A stretch of 64,000 bases of DNA from Ascidia mentula. Lineage: Eukaryota > Chordata > Ascidiacea > Phlebobranchia > Ascidiidae. Shown here one piece after another: positions 50,583 to 61,215 of this stretch. The position numbers and the translations under genes are program-made. Location of the stretch: contig OX387199.1 of assembly GCA_947561715.1 (NCBI GenBank), positions 21,581,001 through 21,645,000 on the forward strand. Direction: 5' to 3'. Position 1 is the stretch's first letter. Every line of letters begins with the position of its first letter. Below the pieces are notes generated by a model. That model saw only the letters and a program-made list of their open reading frames with translations, was not told where the DNA came from and searched no databases.

Positions 50583-52483
50583 TCCCTTAAGCGTAGTTGG
50601 GGGCGGAAAACGTTGAATGGCTAAAACTTTGTCAGAAAGTGGCTGAGCACCGTTGCAATCAATTCGATGTCCCAGAAAATCAATTTGCGTTTTTCCGAAA
50701 ACGCATTTATTCACGTTAAGGACAAGGCCATTGTCTGCAAGTCGTTGAAATAGTTGTTTGAGATGTGTGCGGTGAACCTTTAACGAGGAACTCGCAACCA
50801 GTATATCATCTAGGTAAACAAAGGTAAAATCCATTGATTGACAAACAGAATCCATAAGTCTTTGAAAAGCTTGAGCAGCGTTCTTTAATCCAAAAGGCAT
50901 GCGAAGGAACTCAAATAAACCAAAGGGGGTGATGACGGCTGTCTTTGGAATGTCGGTTTTAGCAACTGGCACCTGGTGGTATCCGCGCACCAAATCAATT
51001 TTTGAAAACACTTTTGCTCCATCAAGCCGAGAACTAAAGTCCTGAATGTGCGGTATATTGTAACGGTCTGGTATTGTGGCAGCATTCAGACGGCGATAAT
51101 CACCACACGGTCGCCAATCACCGGATGATTTCGGCACCATATGTAATGGTGATGCCCATGGACTGGAAGATCTGCGAATAATACCCAGTTGCAACATTTT
51201 AGAAAACTCGCGTTTTGCTATTTGCAATTTTTCTGGCGACAAGCGTCGTGCTTTTGCGTGAACTGGTGGACCGTCAGTTGGAATATAGTGTTCTACCTGA
51301 TGTTTTGGCGTTGCTGCGGAGAACTTGGGAGTAGTTATGGAAGGAAACTGCGTTAGCAATCGTGCGTAAATGTTGTTACTTGTCGAAAGTGCGTTGAGTT
51401 GCATTGGTGAGTGATTGGTGCAATGAAGTGGTGCACTCGCAAAGGAACGAGCGTTTAACAAGCATTTGTGCCTTAGGTCGACAAGCAAGGAATTTGCGCG
51501 CAGGAAATCTGCTCCGAGAAGCGGCCTGGGCACGTGGGCTAAAACAAACTTCCAAGAAAACTTGCCGGCTACTAAATCGAGCGAAATTGTTTTTGTTCCA
51601 AATGTTTTAATGGCGCTCCCATTAGCGGCTATAAGCTTGAAGTCGTTGCATTGACGCAAGCGTTCCCTACTGGAAGCCGGATAAACGCTAACTTCTGCTC
51701 CAGTGTCGACCAAAAATTGTTGTTGTGAATTACTGTCCCATAGAAAAAACAAATTCTTGTGAACGCCGGCCGCTGCTGCAGTTAACAACGGCCGGCCTTT
51801 AAGTTTTCCTGATAAGCACAAGGTTGCTGGCATTTAAGGGCACGGTCGCCAAAGCGTTGGTGATAAAAACAGAAACCGTTCTTACGTGATTGCTGCGCAG
51901 GTCTTGCTGAAGGCATCTCACGCTTGCGGACTTTTGAAACAAAAAATTGCTCGCTGTTTCTTGCCTTCCAAAGTACGTCGGCACGTTGTGCTAATTGCCT
52001 TGGTTCGACCAACGTCTCTTTTGTCAACACGAGCCGAATTTCTTCTGGCAAGGTTCGAAGAAAAATGTAGTGAAACAAAAAACATGGCTTATGACCGGCC
52101 ATCAGGGACAACATTTCATCCATGAGCTGCGATGGTGATCGGTCTCCAAGCTCGGTAATGTTAAGCAATCGTGCAGCTCTTTCATACTCCGTAAGTCCAA
52201 ATGTTCTAAGCAAGCGTTCCTTGATTGCTGCGTATTTGTTCTGCTCAGGCGGACTTTCAAGTAGATCCAAAAGACGGCTTGCTGTTAGTTGGTCCAATGC
52301 TGACACCACATAATAATACTGCGTTCTATCGCAAGATATTTTGCGTAGCGTAAATTGTGCTTCGGTTTGTTGAAACCACACTCGGGGTTGTTCAGTCCAG
52401 AACGTGGGTAGTTTCAAAGAAACAGCAGTGTGTAGTACTTCTTCTTGATCCTGCATTGTCCAAGAAATATCGTTTCTTGACGC

Positions 52484-52495
52484 TCGGGGTCACCA
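52484..52495 (-). other. Primer-binding site, tRNA-Trp type
   Basis: TGGTGACCCCGA lies three bases inside the LTR end. CsRn1-clade elements are known to prime with tRNA-Trp, whose 3' end this fits from memory. Confidence 0.6.
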
Positions 52496-52498
52496 AAA

Positions 52499-52651
52499 TG
52501 TGGCGTGCTTGCTCTTTATTCGTAGTCAATAGAATGGTGCGTACATGGCGTGACACATGACACGTGAGAGAATCGCACGAAAAAGGCAAACACGCACCGA
52601 AACCAACGCAACCCGCGACGGCACATCCTTACAACATATTATGTCGCTACA
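52499..52651 (-). repeat. 5' LTR of the Ty3/gypsy fossil
   Basis: About 153 bases, starting TGTAGCG and ending CCACA, with a poly(A) signal AATAAA (52520..52515) near its end. There is no second LTR in the window, so the limits rest on the TG...CA ends and the adjoining PBS. Confidence 0.6.
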
Positions 52652-52729
52652 ATATGTATATATATGGATATGTGGAACTGCAATTCATAAGAACAAACAG
52701 AATATATTCGAAACTGGTTTCACGAAAGT

Positions 52730-53815
52730 TTAATGTTTTCTCACTTTAAGATTTGTTGATGTTTCGTCAACAAGTTTTCGCTTTCTTCCAACTCTTCTAT
52801 CAGTGAACATTTTAGTATTATTGGCAAAAGCTGGATTAAAGAGTTGTTTCATCAGTTGTTCTTTTTCTTCCTTTACACATCTTTCCTCTTTAAACCTATT
52901 TTAAACGAACACATTTTACAAACACATTAGAATATACAAGCGTGCAGAGCTTTCTTTGTGTGTTATTAATAAAATACAACAGACTAAGTGCAAATGAAAT
53001 TGTTTCTGTTAAAAGTTGAGTTGAAGGGTATTTTTTAAAACTAACCTTTCCAGCATTGTTCTTGCTGCTTCTTCTCTTTCTTCAAATTCCATTCGAAAAA
53101 TGTAAATCAGATCTTCGATTATATCCTCTTCCCATTCTTCCTAATCCTCATCAGTCCTCTTCCTGGCGATTCTCAATAGACAAGCGGCGATGCAGGATGA
53201 CACAGGAATGGAATCAAGCTTTTTCTTCATATCTGGACTATTTTCATTGTCTGGAACAAGTCGTCTGGCAATCCCGAACAAGAAGAGAACAGAAAGCTCG
53301 AAGAAACGGCCCTCTTTGCGTTTATTGCGGCCTTCGGTGTTGACTGATTCTGTCATAAACTTCTGAAAGTAATAACAAAACCCACGCAATTTGTGGACGT
53401 GATCATCATTCATAAAGTAGCTGTAACCGTTGGGTTGTTCTGTAAGAGCAAAGGTAATTATCAACCCGTTCCCAGGTTGGTTATTAGTTGGATTGGCGAG
53501 CAAGATTATATCTCGATCCCCAGCATCAGATCCGCAGCGAAAGAAGAAATAATTTCCTTTTTTATAGTTGGATCTGTTTTTCACAACTTCAATGAAAGTG
53601 TAAAGTAAGTCTCGTCCCTTGAGACCTGTAAGTTTGTATCGAGGCATCAAATCTTTCGATGGCAAACAATGTTCATATTTTTCACAATGTCTGTTTAAGT
53701 TTCTTAGCAAAATTTCATTGATCAACGTTGATGGATCAGGTTCAATTCCTGGTCTAGTTAGTTGATCGCAGAAATTTTTGTCAAACTCCGCAAACTTCTG
53801 ATATTCATCGGACAT
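52730..53815 (-). CDS. Epsilon: tandem-family gene with one in-frame stop
   Basis: Core exon 53815..53046 and last exon 52895..52730, with usual splice sites (GAAAG|gttag and aaaatag|GTTTAAAG). Order: YQKFAEFDKNFCDQL (5-19), LKGRDLLYTFIEVV (65-78), NYFFFRCG (88-95), DIILLANP (102-109), NQPGNGLIITFAL (112-124), LRGFCYYFQKFMTESV (143-158), FFELSVLFLFGIARRL (171-186; Gly replaces the usual Glu), a ten-residue longer loop, then SIPVSSCIAA (202-211). One in-frame stop falls after residue 224, within the acidic linker before the closing helix. The remainder of the exon and the last exon stay open and would add about 87 residues, ending in a basic RRVGRKRK tail that looks like a nuclear localisation signal. 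Either a truncated protein or an early pseudogene. Confidence 0.65.
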
Positions 53816-56427
53816 GGCAGCCGTTGAAGTAATTTCAGATTCTCTATTTTAAACCTGAGCTGAATTATTGAAACAAATAATTTCCTTTTTGTAATCGTTA
53901 CTATTTATGACCAATTATAATAACAATTTGTACAAACGTTTAAAAAAACACAATGAGTCCCTAAGGTTCTCGGAAGTTATCAGACTCAGGTCTATACTCA
54001 CTGTACGCTTGATATCATATCTGGCTTCAAATTATTATGGCGTCAAACTAATATGCCACTTTTATGCGCAATAAATGGCCACTTCCTGTATATTGTTTGT
54101 CTGTGCGTCCCGGTATGCGTAAGTGCAACAGTCTCCAGTGGCACGCATGGGGCAGACAATGCAAAACATAAAGGAGAAAGTTTTTTTTTTAAATAATGTA
54201 ACATTTTCCCTTATCCTACTATGAGGAAAACCAGTAGACAGCCATCAGAATCTCAATTTTGGGCAAATCAGTTCGAATTTACTTATTCTTATATTTCCAC
54301 CAAATCTGCCTCGTTAAGAACCCAACCGATCGCCGATTGGCCTAAAGGAAATCTGTGTCTTCTCGTCTACCAGCCAGCCCAGTGCCACAGTCACCAGCTG
54401 TACTGATGAGATCTTACAAGTAGAAATTGCAGCTCTTAATCTAGTAGTTCAGTTTAAGAACTCTTTACCGATATTTTGTGGTATCTGATCTTTCGCTTGA
54501 CACACAAACTTGTCCTTATATCGACCCTGTTGTCCGAAATTGCCCGGTTGCTGCTACAATATCATCATTGTGTTTTGTTGTGACACCAACCACATTACCT
54601 CAACGAAGCCACAGAAGTTTAAACAAAAACCCGCTAATGTAAACACCAGGAAACTACTTACTCCTTCACAGGAGTTTGTTAACTCAAATATCAACACTAG
54701 TATTCTCATAAAATTTGGTAAATTGTTCACCACGAACTAGCAGGCGCTCCATGTTGCACCACTACTACATCATGCATATTAATATAAGTTTAAAATTTTA
54801 CCAGTGCACTGGAGAACATACATTGCTAACAATACACATACTCTAACTACACAAAACTTACTATGGGGAAAACTAGTACACAGCAAACAGAATCTCAATT
54901 TTGGGCAAATCAGTTCCAATTTACTCATTCTTATGTTTCTACCCAAAATAACTCCTTGTTTTAACGAGCTTCGGATTCTGTGATGTTTTTGATTTTCTCA
55001 TCGGACAACACTGTGCATTAATGCCATATAAATATTCTTGATCGGGCTTATGCTGTTCATGTGTCGTTGATCACCTTCTGGGAATTCTGGCGTCACAACT
55101 TTTTGTAAATTCATTACTTACAAGATGCACCAACATTCAACATATTAAGGCACCAATGCCAGTTTCCTAACGCAATAATATTCCGTCAGGGATAATCCGT
55201 GCGTATGTTAACCATGACTTCAACTAAAACTTGCAACAAAATGACGTAATGATATTTTTGTGCAGCAACAAGTACAAAATCTTGCACTGGCTTGTCGGGA
55301 AAAAGTAGCTTTGTTTTTTTTTAGCACGAGCTTCGGGCTCTAATTCGATTTATTATGGAACGTAATAAAAAACGCTAACCATCATGAAATGCAAACAAGT
55401 AGGCTTAATATTGGTGGTAGGCCAAGGATTAAACTCTCCGCAAAACACGTAAACTCGATCAAAGTGCAACGAAATTCTCATAACGGTGATCACGAGCTTG
55501 TGGCCAGAATTACTTGCGTTAACTTCTATGGACCGTCCTGATGATACCCCCGAATATTATCAAGTGATTTAACCACGTGATTCGAGTTTGTATGCAAACA
55601 ACTCACGAACCAAAACAAACTAATGACGACCCAGTATATGATGTTGTTTATCTGAGTTGGTGTCGGGCAATAGCCCACCCTTTTTACTTTCCAAAACCTT
55701 CGCACGGTTAATCTACAGCTAACGTTGGTATTGGTTCCGCCCCCTGTAGCCGCAGTCGTCACGTTTGTCGTGCCAGTCTCTGCAAGCCCAGGTCTGTAAA
55801 CAGAAAACCTAACCAGGAATACCAGGCTAATATTTGCGAACGCTCGACTCAAACATTAGCGACAATGCAGTTTGTAATTAGACACACAGTCTTAACCAAG
55901 CAAAATCAAAGCACGTCAAAACACATTATTTTCAGGGTTAAAGCCCAGAGTGTTTAATAAGACGTAAAGAACGTTTAACAACATTTATAATTATATGGAA
56001 GAAAAATACCAGAATGCAATCATTGCGCTGCAGACATTAAAGCAGTACGCCAGCCTGCAAGATTTCATCATGCAGTGCGGGTGGTGACCGTATAGGGGTG
56101 GACTAGATGTTAAATTGCAACTGCAAATAGAAACATTGTGTACTGCTGTCTGCAACTCAATGAATACAACGCAAAATTTGAGAAAAAGTAATTGATTTGA
56201 AAGCGTTTTCTTCCAAAGTAACTCAAAACTCAAATTATAATAGCAAACCAAACTAACACACTTATAAACCAACAGAAATATACAACAATTTTACTCCGGG
56301 CGTAGTATTCGGTAGCTAAGCAACACAATGCTAACCAGAAATTTGCAATTAGGCTGATTGCGTTTGTGATATAAAATAATAAATTTTCAGATTTTCCAAA
56401 TGCCAGCACTCAAAATCTTAGCATGTT
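53816..56427. repeat. Gene-free between alpha-4 and epsilon
   Basis: 54310..54790 matches 6710..7130, 54809..55165 matches 8237..8580, and 55165..56427 matches 13613..14880. Nothing recognisable in 53816..54300. Confidence 0.7.
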
Positions 56428-57641
56428 TTACATTTTTTTGTCGAAATCTTTGGAGAGTTCATCAATTTCGCTCTCCCAACTATCATCTAGTTCCTCTTCT
56501 TCATCCCTGTTGAAAAGTTCTTTCTTCGTTTGTTTCAGCGCTTCATTTTCACCTCCTCCGGTTTCCAGGTGACTATTGTAATCAATCAAGATTATCAATG
56601 AAATGCGTTTAGTTTTGCGTTAATCAAGTCCCTAATTCCAACACTTAATGTTACATATCAACACATGAATTGTAACTTAGTTTAAGGAAATTAAAAACAA
56701 CGATAAAGAAAGCAATTGTACCTATTCAACATTCTGTTTGCAGCCTTTTTTCTTTCATCAAGACTTCCTTGAAAAACTTTCACCAACCCTTTTATCAATT
56801 CTTCCTCGAGTTCCTGTGCCGCGCTCAAAATACAAGCGGCAATGCAGGATGACACAGGAATGGAATGGTAGCCATCACCGTCGGCAAGTCGTCTGGCAAT
56901 CTCGAATAACAAAAGAACTGACAACTCGAAATAACGACCCTCGTTGCTTCTGCAGTCAGGGGTATCGACTGATTCTGTCATAAACTTCTCAAAGTACTTG
57001 CAGAACCCACGCAATCGGTAGGCATAATTGCCAAGAAAGTAGCTGTAACTGTTGGGTTGGTTTGTAAGAGCTGAGGTAATGATTATTCCGTTTCCAGGTT
57101 GATCATGAGTTGGGTTGGCGAGCAAAATGATACCTCGATCTCCAGCATTAGATCCGCAGCGAAGGAAGAAGTAATTTCCTGTTTGAAACTTTTCCCTGTT
57201 TTGGACAATTTCAATGAAAATTTTTAGTAAATCCTGGCCTTTCCACGCTCTGAAACTTCCCATAAGCCATTGTGGAAGACACTGGATGCCCATATCTCTA
57301 AGGTAATTCTCCAATATTTTTTGAAGCTTTTTCATGAGCTCATCCTCTTCTTCTTCCTCTTCTTCTTCCTCTTCTTCTTCTCCTGTTTCCTCTTCCTCGT
57401 CATCTTTATCATCTTTCTTTTTACCTTGCCCACTGGTACCCTCTTGCTTTTTCTTTTCTTCTTCGTTTTCTTTTATCTTTTTCTGACCCATCAGCTTCTC
57501 CCCTCTCCTTTTATTTCGCTCTTCCTCTTTCTCTTCTTCTTTTTCTCCGTCTTCTTCTCTCGTAAGTGTTTCAACCAGACGATTATGCAATTCAACCAAC
57601 GTTATTACTCCTCCACCCAAAATCGCGTTAAACAGCGGCAT
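56428..57641 (-). CDS. Alpha-4: tandem-family protein with long acidic segment
   Basis: Intact family gene of 354 residues; the full-length twin of alpha-2. Exon 1 is 57641..56722 and exon 2 is 56572..56428 (SHLETGGGENEALKQTKKEL, ending DFDKKM). The start MPLFNAIL matches the MPLFN of alpha-1 and alpha-3; another Met lies 11 codons upstream. Residues of about 27-110 are an extreme Glu/Lys/Asp-rich segment, probably coiled coil or disordered, with a run of Glu codons forming a CTT/CCT trinucleotide repeat (57345..57385, plus-strand view). The family core follows: AWKGQDLLKIFIEIV, NYFFLRCG, GIILLANP, DQPGNGIIITSAL, LRGFCKYFEKFMTESV, YFELSVLLLFEIARRLADGD and SIPVSSCIAA. Function unknown. Confidence 0.8.
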
Positions 57642-59455
57642 GTTTTTCTGCAAATGCCTGTCTGAAGTTTGCACAGAGCTATCAAGTTCAATTATTCAAT
57701 CCATCGCGAATACATGCCATTACCCGCCCTTTCAAGCCAACACAGGTTTAGTTCAAGGTACAAACCTTGATATTTGCGTTACCATTGCGCCCACTCTGAC
57801 ATTTGATGCCTCTGAATAAATTTACTTCAACATCGTGCAATCACTCAAACTACTATGATATGAGAATCACTCAAACAGAAGTTAAAACAATTCAAATATA
57901 CTCGTTCATTTTTTGATTATCGGGATTTGTTTAAAGCTTTTCATGTTTTAAGAAGGCAATTATGTGGCTAGTAAATCAACAGCGGGCATTGTTATTGACC
58001 GACATTATGCGGCGAACTAACAGGCGCGTCTGTGCCAGTCCCAACTCGCCGAGTTTGGTAAAGAACAAGCCCTGTTATTTAAACCATAGGTTAATATTTG
58101 CGAAGACTCAACGGCTCAGCCCCAGGATGAAATATCCATGTAATATTCTGCTGCAAGCTCAAACTTGCCTTTGTTTTACTGTTTCTGGCAACAGACCGGT
58201 ATTCATTGGAAAACAGCACTTATGTTATTTTAGGTTATTTTTTTGTTAAATACTGCGTTAATTGCTACCACATACAGGTACTATAATGTCTTGGAACTTT
58301 GCCTCATTAGAAAATGCAGAAATTTAAGTAAACCGAATTAATTCAAGCCAAGAAATATTATTTGAACGGTTCAAGTAATTGCCGATTGTTTACTATGCAA
58401 TGATATTAAGTAAAACATCGCCAAATGTACAACGCAAAATAAACCCCCTCCCAGGGCTCAGCGTACATTAGTGTTGCCCAAAAATCTTTCATACTGAAGG
58501 TTTATGCAATTGTATCTGCCAACCCCTGTGTTAACGCACCCTTTACTTTATGATTACAACATTAAAACCAAATATACTTTGATAGCACTAACACCATCAA
58601 CAAGCCTGAAAAAACAACAACATCTAAATATAAAGCCTATCCAGTTGCAGTTTGCTGTAATAGGCCATCTATTGCAACTTGGAGCTAATAAAGAGGTGTT
58701 GCAAAGTCAGGTTTTTATAGCTCCGTAGCGCACCCTGGGGCCTGTGTTTTTTAGGTGTTAATATTAACGTAACAATCCATAGTTGCCCAAATTCTAAAAG
58801 AGAAAATCAGCAACACCATGACCAAAAAAAATCAACGTGGATGTGCCGTCAAAAATTTATTAAATAATTCATAAACTCAAGAAATAATTTAACACAGAAA
58901 AAAACGACAAACAATTTCTCAAATTTGAAATAAAACACGAAAATAAAGTAGTTACATTTTAGTCTTTAGTTTGTGAAAAGTACTGGGGCCAGGAACGCAA
59001 AAAAACACCCGAAAACTAAAGAAATAATCAACCGATTTCTTGCATGCTTACACGACTAAAACTTTATGCTATTTTGGATAGTGGTTCGACAGCAAACTTT
59101 CCTCAGCAACTCATGGAAGACGATGCCAACGCTGCAGGCAAATTACGGTCTTGAAATTAAAGCGACACCTTTCCGTGTTTCAAAAATCATTTCTGGTCTT
59201 TAGAATTTAGCGAGATTTTACCACAACCAAAAGTTTTAAAACAGTGGTCCTTATTTTTCTCTGCGCTAAAAATATATACAAGCTGAAATATTGTAATTTA
59301 CAGGATTCACAAAGACTAAAAACTCGGATACGAGTCAACTACTCGTGTACATGTTCAACGACAACAAAACGATAAAAAGATAAATTTCGTTTAAATCCAG
59401 GCATTGCTTGAGAGGGTGCACAGACTGATTTCTGTAGTCATTCTGGACATTTACT
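57642..59455. repeat. Gene-free between delta-2 and alpha-4
   Basis: 58462..59455 matches 15886..16699. 57990..58100 resembles the recurrent intergenic block. 57642..58460 is the part missing upstream of alpha-2. A degraded retropepsin-like fragment lies at about 59060..59190. No gene supported. Confidence 0.65.
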
Positions 59456-61215
59456 TTAGTAAAACACATCACGTGTTTTCGGAGAATTTGTGTCGCCTAA
59501 TTTTTGTGTTTTGCTGCTCGTCGCTTTAGAATCGCAACTTTTGCTGACAAGCTGCATTTTGTTGTTAAGATTATTGACGTTTCGTGTATTTGGGAAGATT
59601 TTCCGTGGGGTTAATTTTAGGCTTTGACCGATACTTGCTGACTGCTTCGAATCTTTACTTTGGTTTGGACGAAAATTTTGAGGAATGTCTTCATGCAGTT
59701 TACTTTCCTCTCTGGAACTTTGCTCCTCTTCATAAAAAGGATTGAAGAGATGCTTCATCTTCTTTTGCAGTTTTTCCCTACTTTGTTCCTTCGTCTTCGC
59801 TGACTCTTTACCATCGTCCTCAGCTTTGTAATAACTGTTCCAACAATTGACACAGGTAAAAAAAAAGCTTTTTTTGGGAATGTCAACTTTTACAGCAAAA
59901 TTCAATGGGCGTTAAAAAGCCACTCATCTGGTTAAATCTTACTAATCTTACAATAATACATAGCAATGCTGGACAAAAGATGTCTTTGTACATCTTAAAA
60001 ATGTAGGCAGTTGAAGTTCATTTAATTAATACAAAGGGCAATGCTGTTGTTGTGAGAATGATCCAATACTTTGGTACAATCAACACAAACGTATTGTTTG
60101 TAATTCCGTGAACGAATGTTGAAAGCTTTGCAACCGAATTGCTGATTTTTCAACATTTTAACAATATGTTAGTTACCATAGGTTAATTTCCAATCAATTA
60201 AAGATAAATTGCTACAATACCTTATTAACAATGCTTGTGCTGCATATTCTCTTTCATCGAAATCCCCTCGAAAAATGTTAATCAACTGTTCCATTAAATT
60301 CTGCGCCATTAAATCCAACAGGCTTCTTCTTAAAGAACTAACGCTAAATAAAACGAAAGGTTGTGAACATTATTTATAAAAAATATTATTTATAACTAAT
60401 AAAATACATTGAAAACGTTTCCAAAAAAATACATTGAAAACGTTTTCAAAAACCTTTGCAAATTAGTTTGCTATTTACAAAGTACTTAGTATGAAAGGTA
60501 TTGAAATTCACCTTTGCATCAGTTTAATTTCATCTTTTTTGCAGGTATATGGCTGTTCCAATATTTTGGCCATTTCGTCTTTCGTATCCTCAATATTTCT
60601 CTTTCCCATTTCATCTTTTAATACACAAGCGGCGATGCAGGATGACACAGGAATTGACTTGTATGCATCGTCATCAAATAATCGTCTGGCAAGCTCGAAG
60701 ACGAAGTGAACAGAGAGCTCAAAGAAAAGACCTTCATAATCACTGGGACCTTTCGTGTTGACTGACTCGGTCATATATCTTTGAAAGTAGTGCAAAAATC
60801 CAATTAAATTATCGCCATGTTCGTCGATGAAGCTGTCAAAACTGTTCGGTTTGTCGTTTAAAGCAGAGGTTATGATTACTCCGTTTCCAGGTTCAGCTTC
60901 GGTTGGTTTTGCGAGCAAGATAACATCTCGATTCTCATCGGATCCACAACGAAAGAAGAAGTAATTTCCTGTTCTGAAACTACGGTTTTGTACAATTTCA
61001 ATCATTGTGTAAAGCAGGTTTTGTCCATTACTTTCGTCAAAATGGAAACTAGCCGCTAATTTAAATTTTTTGGGAGGAGAACTAAGATGCTTTTTGAGGT
61101 TATTCAGCAAGTTTTCATTGATTTGTAGACACGAAAGAAGTTGGTCCCGGAATTCGTTGTCATTGTCCTTAAGTTTCGCGTATTCTTTTTCTTCAAAGCG
61201 ATTTAGGTTTGTCAT
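59456..61215 (-). CDS. Delta-2: tandem-family protein, three exons
   Basis: Intact family gene of 401 residues; function unknown. Exons are 61215..60512, 60343..60221 and 59834..59456 (CAAAG|gtgaat, tttag|CGTTAG; ATAAG|gtattg, ggaacag|TTATTAC), all in frame. Start MTNLNRFEEK; the frame is open further up but has no ATG. Order: EFRDQLLSCL (21-30), SNGQNLLYTMIEIV (62-75), NYFFFRCG (84-91), DVILLAKP (97-104), EPGNGVIITSAL (108-119), YFQRYMTESV (143-152), FFELSVHFVFELARRL (164-179), SIPVSSCIAACVL (187-199). The 41-residue middle exon (LMEQLINIFRGDFDEREYAA) carries the closing helix that other subtypes encode in exon 1. The last exon gives KLQKKMKHLFNPFYEEEQSS and a tail of about 90 residues rich in Ser, Lys and Asn. 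Confidence 0.8.

Larger units (their letters stand above)
50583..52651 (-). mobile_element. Fossil CsRn1-type Ty3/gypsy retrotransposon, 5' part
   Basis: On the minus strand, in order: a short LTR (52651..52499), a primer-binding site (52495..52484), gag (from 52456 to 51782) with a CHCC-type knuckle region ([18 protein letters not shown]), and pol (from 51833) with protease ([13 protein letters not shown]) and reverse transcriptase ([13 protein letters not shown]). gag and pol overlap in different frames, as this family commonly has it. The gag style (KLPTFWTEQPRVWFQQTEAQ) and the PBS fit the CsRn1 clade. The element is incomplete: homology ends near 50583 just after the RT domain, and RNase H, integrase and the second LTR are not seen. 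gag and pol are largely open, so it is fairly young; it lies 78 bases past the stop codon of the epsilon gene. Confidence 0.85.

Noticed and set aside
57270-57665. Plus-strand open frame rich in Phe and Leu opposite alpha-4
   Set aside because: It is the complement of the Glu/Lys-rich coding tract of alpha-4, a composition effect.
1662-61215. Faint resemblance of FEIARRL and the preceding strands to the E-x-x-R helix of rRNA N-glycosylases
   Set aside because: The match is a few residues, the glutamate is replaced by glycine in the epsilon copy, and the spacing and strand order do not line up convincingly. I do not use it as a functional call.
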